From: Brevibacillus laterosporus
GTDB taxonomy: Bacteria > Bacillota > Bacilli > Brevibacillales > Brevibacillaceae
Assembly: GCF_030489605.1 (NCBI RefSeq)
Contig: NZ_JAUKFY010000001.1
Location: forward strand, 186,001-250,000
Reading direction: 5' to 3'
DNA: 64,000 nt
This document shows, one piece after another, positions 28,355 to 36,563 of the stretch. The translations under genes and the position numbers were made by a program. How positions within the stretch are numbered: the stretch's first letter is position 1; every line of letters begins with the position of its first letter. The notes below the pieces were generated by a model, which saw only the letters and a list, made by a program, of their open reading frames with translations, did not search any database and was not told where the DNA came from.

Positions 28355-29179
28355 GTGATTAAACATCTCGCAGATTGTACAGTACTCCAAAATGGAGTGA
28401 AAATGCCTTGGATTGGTCTTGGTGTATGGAGAGTAGATGATGGAGCTCAGGTTGTTCACGCAGTGAAAACAGCAATTCAGCACGGATATAGAAGTATTGA
28501 TACTGCTATGATCTACAAGAATGAAGAAGGGGTTGGCCAAGCAATTGCCGAAGCTGGGGTTCCCCGTGAAGAATTATTTATAACGACTAAGGTATGGAAT
28601 AGCGATCAGGGCTACGATACGACGCTAGCTGCTTTTGATGAAAGCTTGAAAAAGCTTGGTCTGGACTATCTTGACTTGTATTTAATCCATTGGCCGGGTA
28701 CAGACAAATATGTAGATACGTGGAAGGCATTAGAGAAGCTATACAAGGATGGAAAGGTGCGTGCAATAGGTGTCTGCAATTTCCACAAGCATCATTTGGA
28801 AGAATTGCTGAAGTCAGCACAAGTGAAGCCGATGGTGAATCAGATCGAATTGCATCCGCTTTTGACCCAGAAGGAATTGCTTACATATTGTAAACAGAAC
28901 AATATCCAGGTCGAAGCTTGGAGCCCATTGATGCAAGGAAATTTAGATCATCCTGTTTTGGCTAAATTGGCACAAAAATACGAAAAAACACCAGCTCAGA
29001 TCGTGCTTCGTTGGCATTTGCAAAATGGTGTTGTTATTATTCCAAAGTCGGTTAAAGAGCATCGTATTAAGGAGAATGCAGCTTTGTTTGACTTTGAATT
29101 GTCAGATGAAGATATGGGCCGAATCAATGATCTGAATCAAAATCAACGTTTTGGTCCCAACCCAGACGAATTCTTTTAA
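28355..29179 (+). CDS. Aldo/keto reductase (YvgN/YtbE-like)
   Basis: 274 residues from the GTG at 28355; GGAGGGG lies 7 nt upstream, while the longer frame from ATG 28298 has no SD. A classic NADPH-dependent AKR (beta/alpha)8 barrel: catalytic tetrad Asp and Tyr in [11 protein letters not shown], Lys in FITTKVWN, His in YLIHWPG, and the C-terminal NADPH-binding [13 protein letters not shown]. Length and motifs match Bacillus YvgN/YtbE, which reduce methylglyoxal, glyoxal and other aldehydes. It converges on gapN, another aldehyde enzyme, sharing the terminator at 29206-29255. Confidence 0.92.
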   Translation: MIKHLADCTVLQNGVKMPWIGLGVWRVDDGAQVVHAVKTAIQHGYRSIDTAMIYKNEEGVGQAIAEAGVPREELFITTKVWNSDQGYDTTLAAFDESLKKLGLDYLDLYLIHWPGTDKYVDTWKALEKLYKDGKVRAIGVCNFHKHHLEELLKSAQVKPMVNQIELHPLLTQKELLTYCKQNNIQVEAWSPLMQGNLDHPVLAKLAQKYEKTPAQIVLRWHLQNGVVIIPKSVKEHRIKENAALFDFELSDEDMGRINDLNQNQRFGPNPDEFF

Positions 29180-29205
29180 GCCTGATGTAATTAATATCAG
29201 GTAAG

Positions 29206-29255
29206 CAAAAAACGCCTCTTCTGATGAGCAGGTTTCATCAAAAAGAGGCGTTTTT
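29206..29255. terminator. Bidirectional terminator between aldo/keto reductase and gapN
   Basis: AAAAAACGCCTCTT pairs with AAGAGGCGTTTTT; a second inner pair TGATGA/TCATCA extends it. A-run and T-run on both sides. Confidence 0.9.
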
Positions 29256-29298
29256 AGTATGCGCCTGATGAAAGGAGATTGTCAAAATGCGGCGCTTA

Positions 29299-30753
29299 TT
29301 ATTGTAAGTTCAAGACCGTAACTTTATCACGTGTCATGGATTGCAGGCTTTTTGGTACACCCTGTACGCCTACACCAGAACCTTTTACTCCAATGAATGG
29401 GAAGTGGTCTGGACCGCGTTCTGTACGTCCATTAATTTGCACGGAGCCTGTTTCTAGCTTTTTGGCCACATGGAATGCTTTGTTAATATCATTCGTAAAG
29501 ACGCTTGCTTGAAGTCCAAACTCGGACTTGTTTGCAATCTCAATCGCTTCTTCTGCGTCTTTAATTCGGATGATTGGCAGAACAGGACCGAATGGCTCCT
29601 CCCATGCCACACGCATATCAAGCGTTACGTCTGCCAACAGGGTTGGATGAATCAAATTGCCCTCACGCTTGTTGCCAGTCAAAACTTTAGCACCTTTTTC
29701 GATCGCATCATCAATGAGACCTTGAATGTAATCAGCAGATTTCGTGTCGATTACAGGCACGACAGTTGCTTTGTCTTCAGGAGAGCCGATCGATAGCTTA
29801 GCTACTTCTGCTGCTAGCATATCCGTTAGCTGATCAGCTACTTCGTCCTGAACTAGCACCCGTTTGATGGCGGTGCAGCGTTGACCGGAATAGGAGAAGG
29901 CGCCTGAGATAATTTGACCCGTTGCTAATTTTAAATCAGCGTCTGGAAGCACGATAGCAGGATCTTTACCGCCAAGCTCCATCACAAGCGGTACCATTTT
30001 TGCTTTGCTTGCGATGTGATAACCAGTCGCTGTTCCGCCTGTAAAGGTAATCATATTGATTCCTTTATGCTCAACCAAATAATCACCAATCACAGAGCCA
30101 CGTCCGGTTACTACATTTACAATGTTTTTCGGAATTCCTGCTTTGTGTAGGGCTTCAATCATTTTGATGCCACTCAAGGCTCCTTGTGTTGCAGGCTTGA
30201 AGATTACGGCATTACCCATCATCAATGCTGGTGCAATTTTAGCTGAAGACAGATTAACCGGGTAGTTGAATGGCGAAATAGCCAAAACGACACCAAGTGG
30301 AACACGTTCAACAATAGCGATTTTTTGTTTTGAACCACCAGGAAAGTTTTCACCGCTCATGCTTTCGTTGTACATATGAATAGCTTCTTCAATGTTGTAG
30401 CGAATGAGATCCGCAGAGCGTTCCACTTCCTTTTGGGCATCAGCAAAAGTTTTACCCACCTCTTGCATCATGATATCGGCAATTTCGTCCTTCATAGCCA
30501 AAAGCTCATCAATCCATCTATACAGATAGGAAGCACGTTCACGAATGCTTAATTCAGCCCAAGCTTTTTGTGCCTCAGCCGCTAATTTGATGGCTTCGTC
30601 TACTTCTTCGCGAGTGATGGCTTGTACCTCGCCAACGACTCCGTCTTTATACGGGGAATATATTTTAACGGTTTCGTTAGAGGAGCTTTTTCTCCACTCA
30701 CCATTGATATAGTAAGGTAATTGCATATGTGCAGGTGCTGCTGTTGTAGTCAT
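29299..30753 (-). CDS. gapN: GapN, NADP-dependent non-phosphorylating glyceraldehyde-3-phosphate dehydrogenase
   Basis: A 484-residue aldehyde dehydrogenase. Catalytic residues: Cys293 in SGQRCTAIKR, Glu259 in MELGGKD and Asn163 in PFNYPVN. The DTKSADY, KREGNLI, AWEEPFGPVLPIIR and QINGRTERGPDHFPF segments are those of streptococcal GapN rather than general ALDHs. It oxidises glyceraldehyde-3-phosphate directly to 3-phosphoglycerate, making NADPH and bypassing one ATP-forming step. SD GGAGGG. It is divergent from ohrR and has a TTGACA-18-TATAAT promoter (30874-30903) beside an OhrR-type palindrome, suggesting induction or repression linked to peroxides. Confidence 0.92.
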   Translation of the reverse strand: MTTTAAPAHMQLPYYINGEWRKSSSNETVKIYSPYKDGVVGEVQAITREEVDEAIKLAAEAQKAWAELSIRERASYLYRWIDELLAMKDEIADIMMQEVGKTFADAQKEVERSADLIRYNIEEAIHMYNESMSGENFPGGSKQKIAIVERVPLGVVLAISPFNYPVNLSSAKIAPALMMGNAVIFKPATQGALSGIKMIEALHKAGIPKNIVNVVTGRGSVIGDYLVEHKGINMITFTGGTATGYHIASKAKMVPLVMELGGKDPAIVLPDADLKLATGQIISGAFSYSGQRCTAIKRVLVQDEVADQLTDMLAAEVAKLSIGSPEDKATVVPVIDTKSADYIQGLIDDAIEKGAKVLTGNKREGNLIHPTLLADVTLDMRVAWEEPFGPVLPIIRIKDAEEAIEIANKSEFGLQASVFTNDINKAFHVAKKLETGSVQINGRTERGPDHFPFIGVKGSGVGVQGVPKSLQSMTRDKVTVLNLQ

Positions 30754-30862
30754 AGTCTGTACCCTCCATGATGTATTGAATATTTTGGTACATTGATACC
30801 AAAAATGTGTTAATGTACAAATTGAACCACTTTATTAACAAGGTCAATTGTCTGTTAATCAA

Positions 30863-30923
30863 TTGACACGTCCATTATATTTGACATAAGATTAATTTGT
30901 CAAAAACTAAATTGTATACAATT
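30863..30923. promoter_or_regulatory. Overlapping gapN/ohrR promoters with an OhrR-type operator
   Basis: Minus strand (gapN): TTGACA (30898-30903), 18 nt, TATAAT (30874-30879). Plus strand (ohrR): TTGACA (30863-30868), 18 nt, TAAGAT (30887-30892). Downstream on the plus strand is AATTGTATACAATT (30910-30923), a perfect 14-bp palindrome with the TTGTATACAA core of known OhrR operators. A TTTGACA/TGTCAAA inverted repeat (30880-30904) covers the facing -35 elements. A further perfect inverted repeat, TTTTGGTA-N6-TACCAAAA (30783-30804), lies in the gapN leader. Confidence 0.7.
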
Positions 30924-30956
30924 GAATTGGAAGTGTAAAAAGAGGGGAGACAAATC

Positions 30957-31436
30957 ATGAATAACAAGAAAATGCTAGCGCTAGATCAACAGCTATGTTT
31001 TTCGATTTATGCCTGTTCTCGTGAGATTTGTCGGTTGTATCGCCCGCATTTAGAAGAAATGGGACTCACCTATCCACAATATTTAGTGCTTTTAATTTTA
31101 TGGGACGAGCACTCCTGTACGGTAAAGCAGCTAGGGCAGCTCCTTTATTTGGATTCAGGTACGTTGACACCGATGCTAAAAAGACTGGAAGCCATGGAGC
31201 TAGTCAAAAGGGAGCGCTCTACCACTGATGAGCGAACCGTCAATATTACAATTACGGAGAAGGGGAAACAGCTTCAAAGCAGAGCGGATGGGATTAAAAA
31301 TGCCTTAGTGGAAAGTACGGCGATCTCTATGGAGGAATTTGGACCGTTACTAGAACAGATGCAAGCGATGCTAGAACGCATCCATGAATTAAATAAAAAC
31401 AAAACGTACTGCTGCATTGATGCTGACAAAGAGTAA
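30957..31436 (+). CDS. ohrR: OhrR, MarR-family organic-peroxide sensor repressor
   Basis: A 159-residue winged-helix protein. The reactive-cysteine region QLCFSIYACSREI places Cys14 where B. subtilis OhrR has Cys15, and a second cysteine (Cys20) follows. The recognition part YPQYLVLLILWDEH...LYLDSGTLTPMLKRLEAMEL is nearly that of OhrR. Two more cysteines (YCCID) near the C terminus are unusual and could allow two-Cys regulation. Oxidation by organic hydroperoxide releases it from DNA. No ohr peroxidase gene is adjacent; the divergent partner is gapN. SD GAGGGGAG. Confidence 0.88.
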   Translation: MNNKKMLALDQQLCFSIYACSREICRLYRPHLEEMGLTYPQYLVLLILWDEHSCTVKQLGQLLYLDSGTLTPMLKRLEAMELVKRERSTTDERTVNITITEKGKQLQSRADGIKNALVESTAISMEEFGPLLEQMQAMLERIHELNKNKTYCCIDADKE

Positions 31437-31570
31437 GTGGCAGGAAAACAAGCTTACCAAAAAAGCTATATGAACTTTAACAAGATGTAAGCGGTCTAAA
31501 AGCAACCCGTGAATAATAAAGAACCCTCATCTACATGTACATTTGTTTTTTGTTACCTATGGACCTACAC

Positions 31571-31603
31571 AAAAACCGCCCAAGCAACTGCTGAGCGGTT
31601 TTT
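31571..31603. terminator. Bidirectional terminator between ohrR and the YciI-like gene
   Basis: AAAAACCGC (31571-31579) / GCGGTTTTT (31595-31603), symmetrical, between convergent genes. Confidence 0.85.
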
Positions 31604-31617
31604 CTTTATAGCGTTTC

Positions 31618-31872
31618 CTAGATATTCCATTGATGCAATTCCAGACGGCGTACACCTTCTACTACATAAGGATCAGATTCAGCTATCTGTGCAGCCTCCT
31701 CTAATGAATCAGCAATATAGATTACCATCCCGCCTGAACCATCGGCAAAAGGCCCTTTCGCAAAGATTTTGCCTTCTGCTTTTAGCTTTTCGAGATATTC
31801 AAGATGATGAGGGCGAAATTCCTGATTTTTCTCTGGGTTTTTCATATGTAAAATTGCAGCGAAGTGAGCCAT
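31618..31872 (-). CDS. YciI-like protein
   Basis: An 84-residue alpha/beta ferredoxin-like protein. The YciI-family signature is visible: an N-terminal strand with AAILHMKN, a FRPHHLEYLEKL helix with the conserved His, GKIFAKGPFADGSGGMVIY with the conserved Gly/Pro, and a DPYV motif near the end carrying the conserved Asp. The family is related to muconolactone isomerase-like and DGPF-domain proteins; some members are dehydrochlorinases, but most have no known role. SD AAGGAGA. Monocistronic. Confidence 0.88.
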   Translation of the reverse strand: MAHFAAILHMKNPEKNQEFRPHHLEYLEKLKAEGKIFAKGPFADGSGGMVIYIADSLEEAAQIAESDPYVVEGVRRLELHQWNI

Positions 31873-32087
31873 TTTGAAATCTCCTTTAGCTAACAGGTTT
31901 TCTTTTTATTGTATCAAAATTCAACAGAGTTTGCGATGTTAACGGCTTCATTTTTTATAGATACAAAGAAACCTTGGATGCAGGTTTGATGTATCAAAAA
32001 GGTAGCGAAATCATGTAAAATACTGTAAAATTAAGGCTAAGTTAGTAGATTTATGTTGGAGGAAAAGAGAGCTGGGGGGGATGAACA

Positions 32088-33407
32088 GTGTTTCGTTCCG
32101 AACTGGAATGGACGCGTGAGGAATTACGCGATACGATCCGCAAGCATATGAAACAAAAAAGATTGACGCAAGCGGAAACAGCCCAGCTGATTTCCATTGA
32201 AAGAAGCGGATTTACCAAGGCCATTAATGGTAATCATTCGTTTACGCTGGAGAGCTTAGACAAATTGACCGTAGTATTTGAATTGGAAGAAGGGGCTTTT
32301 TATCATCTGTTTTTTGGAGAATGCATTGAACAGCGGCACAAAAGTGTCCATTTGGTATTTATTAAGGACAAATATGAAAAATTTCTAAGGCGTTGCCTAG
32401 AGGTTGGGAAGTACGATATAGCGTTTCAGCTGTTAGAAATGCTGTTGGAGCAGGATAATAAAAAGCTCGATGTTATTTATACGATTGCGGAATCTATTTT
32501 TGAACAAGCCGAGCTAAAATATCCCGGAGTTCCCACTTATAAGGAATCAGAGTATCAGCAAGCTCTTTTTCTCTATAATTATTATGTAAACAATGAAGCT
32601 GACTATCATTCGGAGCAATTAGCCATTTGCTATTTTCGAATTTTTTATATTATGCGTTTTGATGTAAAAGAATCTTATGAAAAATTAGTAATGCTGCTAT
32701 CTGTCATTAATCGATTGCCCCTACAGGAAAAAATCAAAGCCTATGATCGAGTAATGATGTATTTTTATATTGCAAGCGATTGGGAAAAGGTACTGCATTA
32801 TGCCGATATCTTAGAGAAGCTGGCAAAGGATCAGAATATTGACATTTATAATCACTGTCTGATGATTAAAAGCTTTGCCCTAAAGGAAACAGAGGACTAT
32901 CAGGAGGCTATGCGTCTAACCGATCTGTATTCCAAGTATAAACCGTTTCAGAATGTCGGATACGGAAACCGGATGATGATCGAAATTACCTCGGGTGACT
33001 TGGACAACCTCCTGACCTATGTAAGCTGGCTATCTCAGCAGGATCAGCGAGAATCAGGTCTGTCGATTGTAATAAGGAAGCTATTAGATGCGAATAGAGC
33101 ACTGTTAGCACGTTATATTTTTGAGATGTTTGCCAAGCGTTTAGCCCCTGAGGAAAATATATTAATTAACAAATATCGGTTTAATCTTTTTCAGGTTGCC
33201 TCTCAAATGTATTTCGAGCTAGCTTTGTATAAAGAGGGAATCGATCAATTGTTAAAAGCAATAAATAAAGCACTCTCTCTTCATAAGCAACAAGAACTAG
33301 GAGAGTTGCTTTACATGTTTGAAACACATAGAATTCATGCAACTCAAGAACAACAGCGTCTCTATTGGAATCTGTTAAAAGAATGGAAGGAGGGTCAATT
33401 CGCATGA
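32088..33407 (+). CDS. Second RRNPP-type peptide-responsive regulator (HTH plus TPR)
   Basis: A 439-residue protein from a GTG behind a G-run SD (GGGGGG). Residues about 10-70 form an XRE-type HTH (RDTIRKHMKQKRLTQAETAQ, SIERSGFTKAINGNHSFTLE). The rest is an array of helical hairpins of TPR type, e.g. YDIAFQLLEMLLEQ, WEKVLHYADILEKLAK, YQEAMRLTDLYSKYK and YKEGIDQLLKAINKAL. It is the same architecture as the regulator at 18379-19662, but the two are clearly diverged. Its TGA overlaps the ATG of a 73-residue exported peptide (ATGA), a tight coupling typical of receptor-propeptide pairs. Target genes and peptide specificity are unknown. Confidence 0.85.
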   Translation: MFRSELEWTREELRDTIRKHMKQKRLTQAETAQLISIERSGFTKAINGNHSFTLESLDKLTVVFELEEGAFYHLFFGECIEQRHKSVHLVFIKDKYEKFLRRCLEVGKYDIAFQLLEMLLEQDNKKLDVIYTIAESIFEQAELKYPGVPTYKESEYQQALFLYNYYVNNEADYHSEQLAICYFRIFYIMRFDVKESYEKLVMLLSVINRLPLQEKIKAYDRVMMYFYIASDWEKVLHYADILEKLAKDQNIDIYNHCLMIKSFALKETEDYQEAMRLTDLYSKYKPFQNVGYGNRMMIEITSGDLDNLLTYVSWLSQQDQRESGLSIVIRKLLDANRALLARYIFEMFAKRLAPEENILINKYRFNLFQVASQMYFELALYKEGIDQLLKAINKALSLHKQQELGELLYMFETHRIHATQEQQRLYWNLLKEWKEGQFA

Positions 33408-33625
33408 AAAAAGTGTTGATCGTTATTGGACTAGTAATGGCGCTTACAATCCCAACAGCGGCACTAGCTGACAATGGTGCTAAGCCGATTGATTACAGCA
33501 GCGGTACAGAGCTTGAAAACAATGATAAAGAGAGAGATAACAACTGTACTGAGAATAGCACTGAAAAACACAATCATGACACAGAGCAGGGAAGAATTTG
33601 TGATAACGGAGCTAGACCAAAATAG
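33404..33625 (+). CDS. Candidate exported propeptide with a repeated DNGA(K/R)P motif (73 aa)
   Basis: 73 residues from ATG 33404 (GGAGGG upstream inside the regulator gene, ATGA overlap). Signal peptide residues 1-22 with a textbook A-L-A cleavage site; the mature part begins DNGAKPID (23-30). The hydrophilic middle is rich in Asn, Asp and Glu, with one cysteine at 48. The C terminus is CDNGARPK (66-73), so the motif DNGA(K/R)P occurs at both ends of the mature chain (23-28 and 67-72). Repeated mature sequences in one precursor are known for Phr-like and pheromone precursors. This supports DNGARPK or DNGAKP-type peptides as the signal. Confidence 0.72.
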   Translation: MKKVLIVIGLVMALTIPTAALADNGAKPIDYSSGTELENNDKERDNNCTENSTEKHNHDTEQGRICDNGARPK

Positions 33626-33645
33626 AAAAATGGAAATTAGTTGTT

Positions 33646-33680
33646 GCTGTCGCTCATGACATTGGGTGGCAGCTCTTTTT
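33646..33680 (+). terminator. Weak intrinsic terminator
   Basis: GCTGTC / GGCAGC (one G-U) with a large loop, followed by TCTTTTTCTT. It lies 20 nt after the propeptide gene. Confidence 0.45.
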
Positions 33681-33790
33681 CTTCTATTTTAAGAAAAAGT
33701 GATAAAAAAATGGAAAACACCTGTAACTTATCACGTTACTTTATCATTATATAAAATTTTAATTTGCTGGAGAAAGGTTTGTGAGATAAG

Positions 33791-34006
33791 GTGAGCGGAA
33801 TATTGAAGCATGCCCCTCCCATCAAAGACATGGTCATCACATTGCAACAACAACTGGTTGTTCTAGTTCAAGAGAAAGGTAGTTTTTCTCATCCAACGGT
33901 TGTGGCTTTAAGCAAGGAACTGGATGAATACGTGCTCCAACTGCAAAGTCAACGCTTTCAGCAGTATAAGAAGAGTAGACAAATGGAAGAGAGAGAGCAC
34001 TGTTGA
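33791..34006 (+). CDS. Spo0E-family aspartyl-phosphate phosphatase
   Basis: 71 residues starting at a GTG. The Spo0E-like two-helix hairpin is clear: helix 1 MVITLQQQLVVLVQEKGS, a short turn, then helix 2 containing the family signature SKELDEYVLQLQ (S-x-x-L-D). These proteins dephosphorylate Spo0A~P and so delay sporulation. An SD is not strong (GATAAG near the GTG; GGAGAAAGG lies further upstream), which fits low expression. It sits between a peptide-signalling pair and a secreted protein gene, all in the same direction but separated by hairpins or gaps. Confidence 0.8.
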   Translation: MSGILKHAPPIKDMVITLQQQLVVLVQEKGSFSHPTVVALSKELDEYVLQLQSQRFQQYKKSRQMEEREHC

Positions 34007-34137
34007 TCCCTTTCATGAAAAATCAAAGCTGAAATATCGTATATTTTTGCTGATAATTCCACATTCCTAACTAAGAACCCAGATGATGGGATTGTTTCAA
34101 TGACCATTACTGATTCTTAGAGAGGATGTTTTTGTTT

Positions 34138-34899
34138 ATGCTATATAAAGCTTCCTGGGGTTTGATACTTACTGCTACTGCGTTCCTTTTTAGCGCAAGC
34201 TCTGCCGATGCAACGCACGAAATGCTACCAACTAGTGCGATTTATTTTGTGGCTGCCCCTGTCCCCCTTCCTGCTGAGATTATGCATCGAAACCACTTCA
34301 TAGATAACTCTGCACTGCAATCCCTATTACATCTATCTAGAGAGCAATTGCTTACTGAATTAAACAAAGGAAAAAGTTTGGCAGACATAGCTAATAGTCG
34401 CGGTGTCGATAAAGCAAAAGTGATCGAACTGCTTAAAATGCAACACATTGCCAAGCTCGATGAAGCAGTAAAGAATGGCAGCATGACGAAGGAACGTGCT
34501 GAGAAAGTAAAGGAGCATGCTACGAAAAAAGCAACTCGCCTTGTAGAAGGTACCTTTCGTGATGAGAAGAGAAAGCATATCAGGAGAGGAAAGCTAGCAC
34601 CGTGGGAGAATCAGGAGCTTCTTACGTTGTTAAAAATGGACAGGGAGCAATTGAAAATGACTTGGATAAGTGGAAAATCTCTAAATGAGATTGCCCAAAG
34701 CCAAGGAGTTTCTAAGCAGGCAGTGGCAGCTCTTTTACAAAAAGCATATATGGAGCGTATTGAGAAAGCTGTAGAGGATGGCCATCTTTCTAAGGAAAAG
34801 GCAGATGAAATTAAGCTCAAGGTTAACGGCAAGATCGAAAAGATATTGAATAAAAAATGGGAAAATAAGAATGGACTTCAGCATAAGGGATCAAAGTAA
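34138..34899 (+). CDS. Secreted protein with a duplicated HTH-like helical unit
   Basis: 253 residues from ATG 34138. ATG 34126 abuts the SD (GAGAGG 34120-34125) and is unlikely; TTG 34132 is also possible. A signal peptide (about 1-25, ending SSADA) precedes two similar units of about 80 residues. Unit 1 has HLSREQLLTELNKGKSLADI and unit 2 has KMDREQLKMTWISGKSLNEI; each continues with A-x-S-x-GV-x-K and a V-x-x-LL helix, then a G-x-(M/L)-(T/S)-KE-(R/K)-A helix. The middle and end are strongly basic. The repeated GKSLxxIA...GV segment resembles a resolvase-type HTH, yet the protein is exported, so binding to wall polymers, or to DNA in the spore, are both open. Function unknown. Confidence 0.75.
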   Translation: MLYKASWGLILTATAFLFSASSADATHEMLPTSAIYFVAAPVPLPAEIMHRNHFIDNSALQSLLHLSREQLLTELNKGKSLADIANSRGVDKAKVIELLKMQHIAKLDEAVKNGSMTKERAEKVKEHATKKATRLVEGTFRDEKRKHIRRGKLAPWENQELLTLLKMDREQLKMTWISGKSLNEIAQSQGVSKQAVAALLQKAYMERIEKAVEDGHLSKEKADEIKLKVNGKIEKILNKKWENKNGLQHKGSK

Positions 34900-34903
34900 C
34901 ACC

Positions 34904-34934
34904 AAAAAGAGAGGACGTTGTCTCCTCTCTTTTT
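34904..34934. terminator. Bidirectional intrinsic terminator
   Basis: Perfect 12-bp AAAAAGAGAGGA / TCCTCTCTTTTT stem between convergent genes. Confidence 0.9.
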
Positions 34935-34951
34935 CTGCTTTATTGATAAAG

Positions 34952-35335
34952 CTAATGAAAAGTAGAGTAGGATTTGGTTATAAGAGATGCACTGCGACAG
35001 TTGCGACATAGTGGAGGATAAGGATGCATTTTTCTTGCTGCAAGGGAATCTAATAAGTGGTATCTCCGACAATGAAGGCAGGGCTTTACACCTTTGGTAA
35101 CCGTTTGTTCCCCCCAGGCTAACACTTGTGATGAAAAAGGTAGAAAATGTAATGATTGATAATGAAAAGCAGGGCCTGACGGATCGATCCAACGAACGAT
35201 TTGTCCGTTTTCCCACAATGATAAATAGGAGTGGTCCTCGTAAGGCTCGATAGTAATTTGGTAGCGATTTCCCTGCCAGATTTGTGGATGGGTCTTCACA
35301 AGAGGATCATCCCAGACAAATTGAAAATGTGCCAT
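34952..35335 (-). CDS. Hypothetical protein with a C-terminal zinc-ribbon-like CxxC pair
   Basis: 127 residues. The N-terminal two-thirds is Trp- and Tyr-rich (FQFVWDDPLVKTHP, YLSLWENGQIVRWIDPSGPAF) and beta-predicted, and the C-terminal part has CLHC and CRNC separated by about 22 residues, a probable zinc ribbon. There is no signal peptide. An AAGGAG SD lies 9-10 nt before the ATG. I recognise no family. It is monocistronic and converges on the secreted HTH-repeat gene. Confidence 0.65.
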   Translation of the reverse strand: MAHFQFVWDDPLVKTHPQIWQGNRYQITIEPYEDHSYLSLWENGQIVRWIDPSGPAFHYQSLHFLPFSSQVLAWGEQTVTKGVKPCLHCRRYHLLDSLAARKMHPYPPLCRNCRSASLITKSYSTFH

Positions 35336-35489
35336 GGCGGAGTGCTCCTTTTCATCGTTTTGCTTTTCAGTATGGTCAAAATATTAACCGATCATAACAG
35401 CTTATTGGCTTCACCGTATTCAATTTCGCCTACCCTAAAAACCTGATACACTAGTTGTAGTGAGAAAGATATAGGAAGGAGGATCAGTT

Positions 35490-36431
35490 ATGAGATCAAG
35501 GACCTTTACCTTTACGGATAAACAGGGCTTTACCCTCTTTGTTTATCATTGGTCTCCTGACAATCAGGAAGAAGTAAAGGGAGTTGTGCAAATTGCTCAT
35601 GGCATGACTGAAACAGCCAAACGATATGAACGATTTGCTAGATTTTTAACAGATGCAGGCTATGTGGTGTATGCAAATGATCATCGCGGACATGGTAAAA
35701 CAGCAGGCAGTATCGAGAAATTGGGGTATGTGGGACGCGATGGATTTGTATGGATGGTCAATAATATGGCTCAGCTTAGTCAGATCATTCATGATGAACA
35801 GCCGAATCAGCCGTTGTTTTTGTTTGCGCACAGTATGGGTTCATTTTTGGGCCAAAAATATATGTATGAATTTTCACAGTTGATAGACGGAATTATTTTA
35901 TCAGGCAGTAATGGCAGTCGGGGAGTAGAATTACTTGCGGGATTAGGGATCACCAAGTTAATTACAGCTATTCGTGGGGATCAATACCGCAGTAGATGGA
36001 TCGATTCCGTAGCTTTTGGTAGCTTTAATCGTCATATTCAGTCACCGCGTACGCAGTTTGATTGGCTGAGCAGAGACCCGGATGAAGTGAATAAATTTAT
36101 TGACGATCCTTACTGTGGCGGGGTATCGACTGCCAGCTTTTATCGCGACTTTTTTAAAATGCTGCGCGAGATTCACCAGGAGCCATATCTGCAACGAATA
36201 CCGAAAGACCTGCCTGTCTTCATTATTGCGGGTGATCAGGATCCTGTAGGAATGCGAGGCAAAGGAGTTCGCAAGCTTATAGAAAGGTATGAGGAGCTAC
36301 AATTGCAGCAAATGTCTTATAAATTATACCCAGAAGGTAGACATGAGCTGTTAAATGACATAAATCGCGAGGAAGTGATGCAGGATTGCTTAGAATGGCT
36401 CAATAAACAGGTGGAGCGTATTCGTGGTTAA
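35490..36431 (+). CDS. Alpha/beta hydrolase, monoacylglycerol lipase/lysophospholipase type
   Basis: A 313-residue cytoplasmic serine hydrolase of the Hydrolase_4 family. Nucleophile elbow AHSMGS with Ser115; oxyanion region HGMTETAKRYERFA; acid residue in IIAGDQDPVG; catalytic His in YPEGRHELLND. The YANDHRGHGKTAG block is typical of PldB/YtpA-like enzymes. The usual substrates are monoacylglycerols or lysophospholipids. GGAAGGAGG precedes the ATG. Monocistronic with a terminator after it. Confidence 0.9.
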   Translation: MRSRTFTFTDKQGFTLFVYHWSPDNQEEVKGVVQIAHGMTETAKRYERFARFLTDAGYVVYANDHRGHGKTAGSIEKLGYVGRDGFVWMVNNMAQLSQIIHDEQPNQPLFLFAHSMGSFLGQKYMYEFSQLIDGIILSGSNGSRGVELLAGLGITKLITAIRGDQYRSRWIDSVAFGSFNRHIQSPRTQFDWLSRDPDEVNKFIDDPYCGGVSTASFYRDFFKMLREIHQEPYLQRIPKDLPVFIIAGDQDPVGMRGKGVRKLIERYEELQLQQMSYKLYPEGRHELLNDINREEVMQDCLEWLNKQVERIRG

Positions 36432-36467
36432 ACAGTTACTAGGTTATTGCTTTTTGGTTATGCACAA

Positions 36468-36521
36468 ATCCCCTCGATTGTCTTTTGCTGTCTTAGCAAA
36501 GCATTCGAGGGGAATTTTTTT
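36468..36521 (+). terminator. Intrinsic terminator of the lipase gene
   Basis: TCCCCTCGA / TCGAGGGGA outer stem with an inner CTTTTGCT/AGCAAAG hairpin, then TTTTTTT. Confidence 0.78.
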
Positions 36522-36563
36522 AGATATAGAAGATGTAAAAGAGTATAGCGGAGCAAAACAGGT

